NCBI RefSeq assembly: GCF_021401125.1
Contig: NZ_JACBFQ010000011.1
Coordinates: 62,001-126,000, forward strand
Direction: 5' to 3'
Length of the DNA: 64,000 nucleotides
From: Xanthobacter sp. NM-59
GTDB lineage: Bacteria > Pseudomonadota > Alphaproteobacteria > Rhizobiales > Xanthobacteraceae
Both the position numbers and the translations under genes were made by a program. This document shows, piece after piece, positions 35,778 to 43,261 of this stretch (position 1 is its first letter; each line of letters begins with the position of its first letter). The notes below the pieces were generated by a model. The model was not told the origin of the DNA. It did no database searches and saw only the letters and a program-made list of their open reading frames with translations.

Positions 35778-35823
35778 GGGATATCCTTTCACGGATATTA
35801 TAATATCTCTTTTTGGATATCCC
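35778..35823. promoter_or_regulatory. Symmetric VapBC operator
   Basis: A central perfect palindrome, GATATTATAATATC (35794-35807), is flanked at equal distance by GGGATATCC (35778-35786) and GGATATCCC (35815-35823). All three share one symmetry centre at 35800.5. It directly adjoins the antitoxin start, as expected for conditional autorepression. Confidence 0.75.
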
Positions 35824-36225
35824 GCCAAGATTCCCGAGGTTGGATCACGCCCGCCCAGGCTCTCTTTCCGGCGCACGACCGAGGGTGCCAACAGTTCGCT
35901 CTGCCCACGCCAAAACGCAGCCTCGAACGATGGTGGGGCCTTGGGCAAGGCCGGACCTGATGTCGCCGGCGGGATGAAAGTCCGGGCCAGTCGGCGTGTG
36001 TTGGTCCATGTGTTGTCGATCAGCCGATAATTGGAAGCTAAGAGCGGCGTCAGCCGCCTCAACCTCGCTCAGAACGATACTTCCCCGCGCCTAGGGCGCT
36101 CCTCGCGGAGCAAAATCGTCCCGGGCTTCGGTCCTTCGCTGCGCTACGGCCGTTCCGGTGAGGCGTCCGCCTTACCCGCTCTTTGATCGCTCCCATCGGC
36201 AAGACCGAACACATGGAGCACGACG
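35824..36225. other. Intergenic region upstream of DUF736 gene
   Basis: These 402 bp lie between divergently transcribed vapBC and the DUF736 gene. I see no coding frame of quality and no RNA gene. Confidence 0.4.
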
Positions 36226-36570
36226 ATGACCGAGACCCTCACGAACTTCATCAAAATCGACGGTGACAAGCTCACCGGCAACATCGCCACCCTCTCCTTC
36301 GACATCGACATCACCGGCGTCGCCATGCACAGCGAAAATGAGAAGGCCCCGGTCTTCCGGCTCTACGCCAAGAGCCCGCGCGGGCGCCAGATCGAAGTCG
36401 GAGGCATCTGGCAGCGGACCAATGCCAAGGGCGAGCCCTACTACGCCATCACGCTCGCCTCCGGTCACGGCCGATGGTTCGCCAACATGGGCCGCTACCC
36501 GGGCCAGGATGACGACAGCCTCTACGCGGTGATCGGCAACCACTTCCTCAACAGGGAGCGCCGGTCCTAA
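36226..36570 (+). CDS. DUF736 family protein (copy 1)
   Basis: This 114-aa protein of the DUF736 family is a small beta-rich protein found almost only on plasmids and ICEs of Alphaproteobacteria; its function is unknown. Typical features are a short N-terminus leading to strands such as G-N-I-A-T-L-S-F-D-I-D-I, a central S-P-R-G-R-Q-I-E-V-G-G-I-W and the C-terminal F-L-N. It is the most divergent of three DUF736 genes in the window (others at 42947 and 60092), with an eight-residue longer N-terminus. A second short frame (36621-36785) follows directly. Confidence 0.82.
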   Translation: MTETLTNFIKIDGDKLTGNIATLSFDIDITGVAMHSENEKAPVFRLYAKSPRGRQIEVGGIWQRTNAKGEPYYAITLASGHGRWFANMGRYPGQDDDSLYAVIGNHFLNRERRS

Positions 36571-36620
36571 CGGACCGGTACCCTCTTTCCTCACACGAAT
36601 GGGAGCAGTGGGCCGACCGG

Positions 36621-36785
36621 GTGCTGAACATCGCCCACTGCTCCCGGAACTGGACCAGCGACGAGCTCGACGAGGCCCGGCGTGAAGCAAACGCCTACAG
36701 CGGCAACCCGATCGAGCCCTACCGGCCGACGCTTCTCGAGCTGCGCATACTTCTCGAGGAGCGCAAGAAGGGTGGGGCGGCCTGA
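36621..36785 (+). CDS. Small hypothetical protein downstream of DUF736
   Basis: From GTG 36621 this frame gives 54 aa, beginning M-L-N-I-A-H-C-S-R-N-W-T and ending E-R-K-K-G-G-A-A. The frame is protein-like (charged, ends in a helix) and stays open upstream to about 36540. It includes a plausible S-H-E-W-E-Q-W-A-D-R-V stretch, yet no ATG, GTG or TTG occurs there. The true start could be a rare codon within the DUF736 gene, or the start may have been lost. No family is recognised. Confidence 0.42.
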   Translation: MLNIAHCSRNWTSDELDEARREANAYSGNPIEPYRPTLLELRILLEERKKGGAA

Positions 36786-36842
36786 CGGCCACATCTCATT
36801 GACGCCTTGATTGTCCCAGTCGCCGGAACAAGGGGGAATATA

Positions 36843-36947
36843 ATGTCTGTGGCCTCTGTTTCAGAGAACGTTTACAGACATCAGAAGCCTACATTGTTAC
36901 CATCCGTTGGATTTAGTCGATATATGTCGCCTAAGCCTGGCAGTTGA
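36843..36947 (+). CDS. Possible 34-aa peptide in AT-rich region
   Basis: This short frame begins at ATG 36843 with AAGGGGG about 7 nt upstream, encoding MSVASVSENVYRHQK and 19 more residues. The same DNA folds into nested inverted repeats (TGTCTGT with ACAGACA, CTCTG with CAGAG). It could therefore be a regulatory structure upstream of the 216-aa gene rather than a peptide gene. No homology is recognised. Confidence 0.22.
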   Translation: MSVASVSENVYRHQKPTLLPSVGFSRYMSPKPGS

Positions 36948-37028
36948 AGCGTCATTTTTGGCTTGACTCTACATGCGCTGAATAACACCGTTATATAGCC
37001 CAATCACGGGTAGTGGGAGATTATCGAT

Positions 37029-37679
37029 ATGGCGCTTGCATCAGTTGCTCCCGAAATCGAATACACCGTGGTCGTCGCCGAAGACGCTCAGCAGCAGTTG
37101 CTCTGTATCTCCAAGGGGTTCGAGTATATCCCCGAGACCATGAAGCATGTCTACGGCCAGAGCACCCGGCCCCCGCTTGAGGACTTGTTCCTGACGGAGC
37201 TGGATTTCTTTCGCGGGAAGTATCCCGCGTATGACATTTTCACGCTCGGGTCGAGCTGCGTGTTCGGCGAAAGGTTCGTCAATTACCTGACCATCTGCGA
37301 GTTCACCCTCGCCGATGAAGCCGCGTTCGAACGCCTGAAGCATGCGCTTTGGGAGTCGGACCAGGCGATCCGAAAGAAGTTTCATGCGATGTGGAAATGG
37401 GATATCGGGGCCGCGGAAGGCCTCAATATCGCGTTCATGGTCGGCTTCCTGGATCTCGCCTATTTCATGCAGCATCGGACCGCGTTCCGCGGGGCGGCGC
37501 ACAAGAATTATATGGGGAGCTTCACCACCCCGGACACGATTATCTCGTCCAGCGATTACAAGGTGCTGCACAGCGGGGAGATCGTTCCCTTCGACATTCA
37601 GAAGCTCGACGACGCCGATCGGAACGTCGCCATGAACTACGAGAACATTCGTTTCGAGACCCGCCCCAAGGCCGGCTGA
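37029..37679 (+). CDS. Hypothetical protein, 216 aa, element cargo
   Basis: This is an unrecognised soluble protein of 216 aa. It has no signal peptide; one moderately hydrophobic stretch (G-L-N-I-A-F-M-V-G-F-L-D-L-A-Y-F) near residues 135-150 could be buried or membrane-associated. The rest is mixed alpha/beta with conserved-looking charged clusters. It lies alone in the lowest-GC part of element A, preceded by about 240 bp of AT-rich DNA with possible promoter elements. Codon use differs from the core genes, which points to separate acquisition. No function is assigned. Confidence 0.65.
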   Translation: MALASVAPEIEYTVVVAEDAQQQLLCISKGFEYIPETMKHVYGQSTRPPLEDLFLTELDFFRGKYPAYDIFTLGSSCVFGERFVNYLTICEFTLADEAAFERLKHALWESDQAIRKKFHAMWKWDIGAAEGLNIAFMVGFLDLAYFMQHRTAFRGAAHKNYMGSFTTPDTIISSSDYKVLHSGEIVPFDIQKLDDADRNVAMNYENIRFETRPKAG

Positions 37680-37733
37680 CACATACGTGACCGGATGCCG
37701 CGATCAGCGTAATATTTGGGTCGCGGTGTCCGC

Positions 37734-38249
37734 TTAATTGTCTGTCATAGACCGAGCCTTTCTGACAATATCTGATACGAAAGTTGATTTTTGGCTCGTG
37801 TAATCGGTCCATGTTGGCTTGCCTGCTGCAAGGGCTGTTTTTAGCGCCTCGTACTCCATAGCAACATTACGATGTGTTGAAAGATAGTCGCGGAATAGTA
37901 TTCTATCGAACCATTGTTTTCCTTGATATTCAAGGATGTGCACAACCACTTTTCGGCAAATGTTGTCGGGCCAGCAAAGCCATGCGTGCTTGGGTGTGTC
38001 ACCTTCCGAGATGTACTCATTTCGGACAAGCAGGCAGCTCGATTCCGTTATTGCAATTGGTGCTACTCCAACCATTATGTCGACCACATCCTTGGCGTAT
38101 ATAAAGCCAAGAGACGTGCTTCCGATGTGCTCTATTTTTGCATCAGGAAGTATCGTCATAAGACGTGTTGCATGATGTGCAAATCGTTGTCGCCATTCGT
38201 GGTGTGTTGGCGCTATGAGCGTGACGCTATCCATGGAGAGCCGCCTCAT
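37734..38249 (-). CDS. GrpB/UPF0157-family predicted nucleotidyltransferase
   Basis: This is a 171-aa protein of the GrpB (UPF0157) family, distant relatives of nucleotidyltransferases. The signature I-E-H-I-G-S-T-S-L and the metal-binding-like V-V-D-I-M-V-G-V are visible near residues 40-62. Known relatives occur fused to dephospho-CoA kinase or alone; their substrates are uncertain. The ATG at 38249 overlaps the stop of the recombinase gene by 4 nt (ATGA), which is why I prefer it to the Met at residue 6. Low GC compared with the recombinase suggests it was captured as a passenger. Confidence 0.78.
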   Translation of the reverse strand: MRRLSMDSVTLIAPTHHEWRQRFAHHATRLMTILPDAKIEHIGSTSLGFIYAKDVVDIMVGVAPIAITESSCLLVRNEYISEGDTPKHAWLCWPDNICRKVVVHILEYQGKQWFDRILFRDYLSTHRNVAMEYEALKTALAAGKPTWTDYTSQKSTFVSDIVRKARSMTDN

Positions 38250-38827
38250 TGGGGAGTTGATTGTGCCGGCGCCCGTGCCGCCGGCACATGCCGGTAAAGG
38301 GTCGAGACCGAGACCCCGAGGCGGGCCGCAATATCGGCAACCGTGATCTCCGGGTCGGCGAGCATCGCCTGCGCCGCCTTCACGTCGGCGGCGCTGAGTT
38401 TCCGCGGCCGGCCGCCAAACCGGCCGCGCGCCTTCGCCGCGTCGAGTCCAGCTCGCGTGCGCTCTCGGATGCCCCCCCGCTCGAGCTCAGCCAAAGCCCC
38501 GAAGATCTGAAATACCTGCCGGCCGCCGGCCGTGGTGGTGTCTATCGCCTCGGTCAAGGACCTAAATCCGATGCCCAGGGCCTCCAAATCCTCCACAGTT
38601 TCGAGAAGCTGCTTCAGCGAGCGGGCGAGCCGATCCAGCCGCCACACCACCAGCGTGTCGCCTGGTCGCAGATAGTCGAGAGCCGCCGCGAGCTTGGGCC
38701 GGTCCCGCGCCGCTCCCGACGCGCTTTCCTCAAAGATCCGGTCACACCCGCACCGACGCAGCGCGTCGAGTTGCGAGGCGACCGTCTGGTCGCGCGTCGA
38801 AACGCGCGCATAGCCGACCAAGCTCAT
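38246..38827 (-). CDS. Serine recombinase, Tn3-resolvase/invertase type
   Basis: This 193-aa small serine recombinase has catalytic serine motif Y-A-R-V-S-T (Ser near residue 10). R-L-D-R-L-A-R-S near 65-72 and E-L-E-R-G-G-I-R-E-R-T follow. The C-terminal helix-turn-helix is V-A-D-I-A-A-R-L-G-V-S-V-S-T-L-Y-R. Enzymes of this type resolve cointegrates or invert segments. No transposase of a Tn3-type element lies beside it. AT-rich DNA upstream (38900-38950) may hold its crossover sites. It is translationally coupled to the GrpB-like gene. Confidence 0.9.
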   Translation of the reverse strand: MSLVGYARVSTRDQTVASQLDALRRCGCDRIFEESASGAARDRPKLAAALDYLRPGDTLVVWRLDRLARSLKQLLETVEDLEALGIGFRSLTEAIDTTTAGGRQVFQIFGALAELERGGIRERTRAGLDAAKARGRFGGRPRKLSAADVKAAQAMLADPEITVADIAARLGVSVSTLYRHVPAARAPAQSTPQ

Positions 38828-38952
38828 CACAGCTTCCCAAAACTCGTCACAGGATAGGCAGTTTTGAGAGACAGGACCCGCCAGCGCGCCGTGGCCGCGC
38901 GGGGTCAGTCAGATGTATCGCAAAAACGTTCATTTATAATATACTACAGGCC

Positions 38953-39393
38953 GTGGTGAACAACACAAGGCAAAGGCAGGTGGTCATATCCGTGAAACGC
39001 AAATTGAAAGATGCAATAGCCGCGACCGATCTGGTGCAGGACATGGTCGGGAAGGCCCTTGACCTCTTGCAGCCGGGCTTCAGTGGACGGATTGTCAAAG
39101 GCTACGGCGTCTATGATGCCCCTGCTGCGCAGCGCGCCGCGCTGCGTGAGGCGCTGAAGCACCTCAACGAGGCCATCCAGCGGCTCGACGTCACCTCCTG
39201 GCCGACCAATGTGGACTATGACCGATTGGAGAGACGATGTCCGAGCGGCTCATGCATGTGGTGTCCACGATCGCAATCGGCATCGCCATCGTCGCAGCAA
39301 TTTGGATCACCCTTCGATTTGCCGATGGCTGGCTTGCCCGTCGCACTGGCGGCGGGCGTCTATGTGGAACGCTCGCAGTTCGATGACCACTGA
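38953..39393 (+). CDS. Hypothetical protein, helical N-terminal part
   Basis: From GTG 38953 (or GTG 38956) the frame encodes 146 aa. The first 90 or so residues look genuine: V-K-R-K-L-K-D-A-I-A-A-T-D-L-V-Q-D-M and R-E-A-L-K-H-L-N-E-A-I form amphipathic helices. After Y-D-R-L-E-R-R the composition changes and the frame overlaps the 49-aa membrane peptide at 39237-39386. The natural C-terminus may therefore have been lost by a frameshift. I recognise no family. It is divergent from the recombinase. Confidence 0.4.
   Translation: MVNNTRQRQVVISVKRKLKDAIAATDLVQDMVGKALDLLQPGFSGRIVKGYGVYDAPAAQRAALREALKHLNEAIQRLDVTSWPTNVDYDRLERRCPSGSCMWCPRSQSASPSSQQFGSPFDLPMAGLPVALAAGVYVERSQFDDH
39237..39386 (+). 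CDS. Small single-pass membrane protein, 49 aa
   Basis: ATG 39237 is preceded by GGAG at 39229-39232. The product is 49 aa with one clear transmembrane helix (V-V-S-T-I-A-I-G-I-A-I-V-A-A-I-W-I-T-L) followed by an Arg-rich tail. It overlaps the end of the previous frame. I see no family; it resembles the small membrane proteins often found among ICE accessory genes. Confidence 0.48.
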   Translation: MSERLMHVVSTIAIGIAIVAAIWITLRFADGWLARRTGGGRLCGTLAVR

Positions 39394-39766
39394 GGGACAC
39401 CCGCCGCTTGTTCGACGCACCGCAGGCCGGAGAACATGACGAGCGGAGCGAGGGACGACGGCCCTCGTCCCGACAGCTTTCAGCCGGCCATGGTGCTCGG
39501 GGGGCGGATAGGGGCGGCCGTAGGCCGGGACTGGAGCCACGCGTAGCGGCGAGCCGCGAGCATGGCGAGGACCCACGCCTTCCGCTCCCCGAGCACCATG
39601 GCATTTCTCGCCGCCGAAGGCGGCCTCGCAATGACTCCCGTGCCGTCCCCGTTTACCATCCCGCCGTAGGTGGGGCGAAGTAGGCGAAGGCCGGACCGCG
39701 CCTTCCACCTGGCGCCGTAGGTACGGCCGCAGCCTGTGGTAACCGGGGGCGGGGCGGCTACCGTAA
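39394..39766. other. Intergenic region with long-range inverted repeat
   Basis: These 373 bp hold no supported gene. A perfect 15-bp inverted repeat, CCATGGTGCTCGGGG (39488-39502) and its complement (39587-39601), encloses 84 bp. The rest is GC-rich with no clear function. Confidence 0.5.
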
Positions 39767-40615
39767 TGGGCCCAGCAGCTCGGCACCCAAGTGCGCAAGG
39801 GGGAGAAATCCGCCCTTGTCGTCTATGCGAATGCCATTGAACGCACCGTCGAGACCGAGGCGGGCGAGGAGATCGAGCAGCGGATTCCCTTCATGAAGAG
39901 CTATTCCGTGTTTTGCGCCGACCAGATCGACGGGTTGCCCGATCACTTTTATGGGCAGGCGCAGCCGGCCGAACCGAAGGCGCCGCTTGAGCGGCTGGCC
40001 GAGGTTGATGCGTTCTTCGCGAACCTCGGGGCCGATATTCGAGAGGGCGACAACCGCGCATTCTACCGGCTCGACGAAGACATGATCCGGATGCTGCCGT
40101 TTGCCGCGTTCGTGTCGGCCGAAGCCCATGCCACGACGTTCGCCCATGAATGCGTCCACTGGACCCGCCAGCTGAGCTGACTGAAGCGTGACCTTGGTCG
40201 CAAGACCCATGGTGACGCGGGCTATGCGCGCGAGGAGCTTGGCAGTGCTTTTCTCGCGGCGGACCTCGGCCTTGCGATCGATCCCCGTGACGACGCCGCC
40301 GCAGATATCGACGATTGGCTGAAGGTGCTCAAAGGCGACAAGCGGGCGGTCTTCCAGGCGGCAAGCCATGCGGAGCAGGCCGTTGCCTTCCTGCACGGGC
40401 TTCAGCCGGGCGGTCAGGCGACCGAGGATGACACCGAGGAGCCGGAGGAGCAGCGCGCCGCCTCCTGGCGCCGCCCGATCCTACTCCTTCCGATCCGCCA
40501 GCGGATCGCGCCGGCGCCTGGAAACGCCGGCGCCAAACCTCCTTGCGGTTTGGCCGAAGCAAGATCGATTCATCTGTGTGCGAAGTATTGTTTGATTGCG
40601 CGATGCGCGCGATAG
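39767..40615 (+). pseudogene. Broken ArdC-like antirestriction protein gene
   Basis: ArdC-type proteins bind single-stranded DNA and protect incoming conjugative DNA from restriction. They have a C-terminal zincin-like domain. The frame from 39767 reads W-A-Q-Q-L-G-T-Q-V-R-K-G-E-K-S-A, the family's hallmark. It then reaches the zinc motif H-E-C-V-H-W and hits TGA at 40178-40180. Typical continuation (L-K-R-D-L-G-R, then A-R-E-E-L-G-S-A-F-L-A-A-D-L-G) follows in the same frame. Just upstream, TAC CGT is followed by AA TGG, as if one base of a CAA codon were lost. The whole N-terminal domain is missing. It is therefore a decayed remnant. Confidence 0.8.
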
Positions 40616-40689
40616 TTAATGTGCCTGCCCTCTATTGAGGGTCTCAAGGCCGAGCCGCCTTCTCATGCCCTGACCAGGGGGTCGGTGAG

Positions 40690-40729
40690 CCCCGTGGTGG
40701 CTTTCTCTAGTCCTTCAGCCACCACGGGG
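40690..40729. terminator. 13-bp perfect hairpin at end of element A
   Basis: CCCCGTGGTGGCT (40690-40702) and AGCCACCACGGGG (40717-40729) pair perfectly around a 14-nt loop. It sits 6 bp before the tRNA-like remnant, so it may terminate transcription at the element boundary. Confidence 0.55.
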
Positions 40730-40735
40730 AGGTTC

Positions 40736-40812
40736 GGCATATTGTCGGGACCAACTCAGAACCCGGTTCCTGCGAATCTGGGGGTCTGGAGTTCGAGCCT
40801 CCACAGTATGCC
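40736..40812 (+). other. tRNA-like remnant at internal element junction
   Basis: GGCATATTG (40736-40744) can pair with CAGTATGCC (40804-40812) as a 9-bp acceptor-like stem with one G-U. TGGAG-TTCGAGC-CTCCA (40787-40803) is a perfect T-arm. CGAATCTGGGGGTC (40773-40786) is identical to tRNA-Arg 32943-32956, and 23 of 24 bases match over 40773-40796. The 5' strand of the anticodon stem does not pair, so it is not a normal tRNA. It adjoins repeat copy 2 and behaves like an attachment-site scar. Confidence 0.6.
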
Positions 40813-40997
40813 TTTAAATCAATCACTTAGAGATTTAGCGCAGACTAGAAAAACAAATTAGTCTGCGGTTTAGTCTGCGGAAATCCGGCCCGATGGTGGG
40901 GTCGACGCGCCGCGACATTTTGACTCCCCGTTTACGCTGTCGCCGCTTCGACAGGAATTCGTTGGTCGAGTGCCATGGGGAGAGTGGATGACCGTCC
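40813..40997 (+). repeat. 185-bp direct repeat at element junction, copy 2
   Basis: Nearly identical to 32985-33170, it includes the 91-bp perfect block 40839-40929 and the three 10-bp TAGTCTGCGG-type sites. It begins element B. The copies differ by a few substitutions and one G in a run, so the duplication is not brand new. Confidence 0.85.
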
Positions 40998-41213
40998 GGC
41001 AGCTCATCGCCATCGCCCCACCCGGGGACAGATGATCTTGGCCCCCTCTCCCCCGCGACCGCCGCCTGCTCATGGCTGGGCCGCACGCTCTCAGGGCGGG
41101 ATATAGCCGCCACAGCCCCAATCCGTCCGATCCGCCCCGTTCGCCGCGCAGCCCAGGCCATGCTCGCGCGCGGCCGCCACCTCTCCGTCGCGCGCTCACG
41201 CGTCTCGGGGAGC

Positions 41214-41229
41214 CATGTCTGGGGACATG
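41214..41229 (+). promoter_or_regulatory. CATGTC hairpin in leader, copy 1
   Basis: CATGTC-TGGG-GACATG forms a 6-bp hairpin 33 nt before a start codon. The same element, with loop GGGG, lies at 52855-52870 before the DUF932 gene. Flanking leader sequences are also alike (GCGCTCACGCG before, GCCT..GGCA after). It may be a shared regulatory site of the element. Confidence 0.5.
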
Positions 41230-41261
41230 CCTCTGGCATCGACGAAGAAGGGATCGGAACT

Positions 41262-41522
41262 ATGGCTAGGGCCGTGAGGAAGGCGAAGACCGACGCGATG
41301 ACGGCGGAAGTGGCTGCGGATGCGGACATCCGCAGCATTGTGGACGGAGGCGGTGCAACGGTTGAACCGGCAGCCGGTGCGGCGGCTGAGAAGTAGGCGA
41401 TGGCGGAAGACACCGAGCAGCTTCTCGCCGGCACCGGATGGCTCCCCACCGTCCTGCGGACGGAACGGCCCCAATGGCTGGACACGCCGCAGGACGAGGC
41501 CTGCGCCGACGCTGCCGAATAG
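41262..41522 (+). pseudogene. Remnant of a ParB-like protein gene, with nonsense codon
   Basis: ATG 41262 opens a frame of 44 codons that stops at TAG 41394-41396. It continues in the same frame for 41 more codons to TAG 41520-41522. The second part (A-E-D-T-E-Q-L-L-A-G-T-G-W-L-P) resembles the C-terminal tail of ParB-like nuclease/partition proteins on related elements, as far as I recall. The internal TAG may derive from CAG. Only about 86 codons remain, so this would be a truncated, dead gene. Two separate small peptides are the alternative reading. Confidence 0.4.
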
Positions 41523-41724
41523 CCGCGACGGCCTGGGCTGCAGCGGTGACCCCGGCCAATCGCCCTCGGAAGCCGTCGATGTTCCGGCCGTTCGCACGGC
41601 ACGGCCGGAGACCTCGAGCGCCCGATAGCCGGAACGATGGTCACGAGATCGTCGCCCGAAGCCGCGCTCCGACGCCTCGGCTACTGTGGTGCCGGAGCGT
41701 CCCCATCGGAAGGAGGCCGACGCC

Positions 41725-42021
41725 ATGATCGCCGTCATTGCCCTGCCCGTGGCTCTGATTGCTGCATTGTGCATCCTCACCTATCGGCTCGCGACCTTCG
41801 CGCTTGCCCGTCATGCTGGCCTTGCCGCTGCCCGTTTCGCCCACGGCACCGGGACTGGATCCGTCGGTGCAGGCATCGACGGAGTCATCTCAGGCGGAGC
41901 CTCCTTCGGCATCCTGACATTCCTGTTCGCGAACGTGCGCGCTCCATTCGTGCGCCTCGCCGTCGCTGTGATTTTCGCCGCGCCGGCCACCGTCACGGGC
42001 TATGCCGTCGTCCACGCGTGA
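41725..42021 (+). CDS. Small integral membrane protein of the element
   Basis: This is a 98-aa protein with an N-terminal transmembrane helix (I-A-V-I-A-L-P-V-A-L-I-A-A-L-C-I-L). Two further hydrophobic stretches lie near residues 45-65 and 72-95. GGAAGGAGG lies about 8 nt upstream of ATG 41725, which fixes the start. I do not know its function; such short membrane proteins occur in the accessory regions of alphaproteobacterial ICEs. It lies between the ParB-like remnant and the second DUF736 gene, on the same strand. Confidence 0.65.
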   Translation: MIAVIALPVALIAALCILTYRLATFALARHAGLAAARFAHGTGTGSVGAGIDGVISGGASFGILTFLFANVRAPFVRLAVAVIFAAPATVTGYAVVHA

Positions 42022-42946
42022 CCGGCGCATGTCGTCTCCTCTCTGGTGGATGGTCTTCTGCCGCGCCGGCGGCGCATGCACCGCCCTTGCGCGGCGGCGC
42101 GGCTGACCGATCCGCTATGATCCGCCGCGCCGATGACTGCACAGGACGGAGGCCACACGCAGCCAAAGGTTTTTGGGGCGTCGCCCGGCGGGCCGGGCTC
42201 TACGCGCCGCAAAGGGCAGCTTCCGGAGCCCCTGCGGGTCTCCGCCTTCGGTTGCGATCCCGGACGCCAAGGGCGGTGGCGGACATCTCCCCCGGATGAA
42301 GCCCCGCCTGCAGCGCGACTCCTCGTGGCGCCGGGCTCAGACGATGGCGGGGAAGGGGCACAGGAATCCGCCCTCTGTCTCCCGCAGGCCCGCTCCCGAG
42401 CGAACGGCGCGAAGAAGCCCGGTTCGCGATGCGACTTGAACAGGCGATGCAGCTTCGACCCACGCGGCAACGCTGTTATTCCTCCGAATGCCACCTTGAA
42501 CCCGGTAGCGCCGGCCATCGACGACATTCCGGTCGCAAACCCCTTGTCCTGGTTGTCCCCTGCGGGAGAACTGCGAACGGTTCACCTCGCTGCCGCGGCC
42601 GAGGGCTTTGCCCGACCCTTTTGACGAAGCCCCCTCATGGTCACGACGTGAGCGTGCAGCACCGACGATCGCCATCGCGCGCTTCCTTCCCTATGCCAGT
42701 TTCACGCCGCGTCCATCACGACCTCGATTGGTCTGGGTCTGACCGAAGACCAGCGCCGCTGAAGCATCGCCTCGATCTTGAACCCGCAACGTCCGCCTGC
42801 GGCTTTCTTCCGCCGCCGGCCAGGGCCGGCTTTGCAGCGCGAGGCAAGAAAGTCCTCGCCGGCCATTGCGGGCCGATCGTCCCCGGTCGGGCGCCCCTCA
42901 TCGAGGCCGCGATCGGCACGGCCCGACCAGCAAGGGAACCACCACA
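42022..42946. other. Long non-coding leader before DUF736 copy 2
   Basis: This 925-bp region has no supported gene. Long frames exist because of high GC but they lack ribosome-binding sites and protein-like composition. I found no RNA gene. The DUF736 promoter must lie within it. Confidence 0.4.
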
Positions 42947-43261
42947 ATGGCCACCATCGGCACGTTCACCGCCACCCCCAAGGGCTTCAAGGGCACGGTC
43001 AACACCCTGAGCCTCAACGTCAAGGCGGTGGAGTTCCTTCCCGCCGAGGGCGACAACAACAAGGGGCCGGACTTCCGCATCTTCGCCGGCGACACCATCG
43101 AATTCGGGGCGGCGTGGAAGAATCGCTCCCGCGAGGGCCGCGACTACCTCTCCGTCAAACTCGACGACCCGAGCTTCCCGGCTCCGATCTATGCGAGTCT
43201 GGTGGAGACCGAGACCCAGGGCGAGTTCGCCCTCATCTGGTCCCGCCGCGCGGCCGACTGA
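42947..43261 (+). CDS. DUF736 family protein (copy 2)
   Basis: This is a 104-aa DUF736 protein starting M-A-T-I-G-T-F-T with family strands [12 protein letters not shown] and [11 protein letters not shown]. The conserved [15 protein letters not shown] and a W-S-R-R end follow. An AAGGGAACC element precedes ATG 42947. It is closely similar to copy 3 at 60092 and less so to copy 1 at 36226. Function is unknown; DUF736 genes travel with conjugative elements of Alphaproteobacteria. It stands alone, with the restriction operon beginning 550 bp downstream. Confidence 0.87.
   Translation: MATIGTFTATPKGFKGTVNTLSLNVKAVEFLPAEGDNNKGPDFRIFAGDTIEFGAAWKNRSREGRDYLSVKLDDPSFPAPIYASLVETETQGEFALIWSRRAAD

Noticed and set aside
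40835-41644. Leftward open frame across repeat copy 2
   Set aside because: It includes the attachment repeat and its equivalent in copy 1 is not open to the same extent, so it is not a conserved gene; I looked for an integrase C-terminus and found none.
42133-42624. 163-codon open frame before DUF736 copy 2
   Set aside because: Composition is typical of translated GC-rich leader DNA; no ribosome-binding site and no domain.
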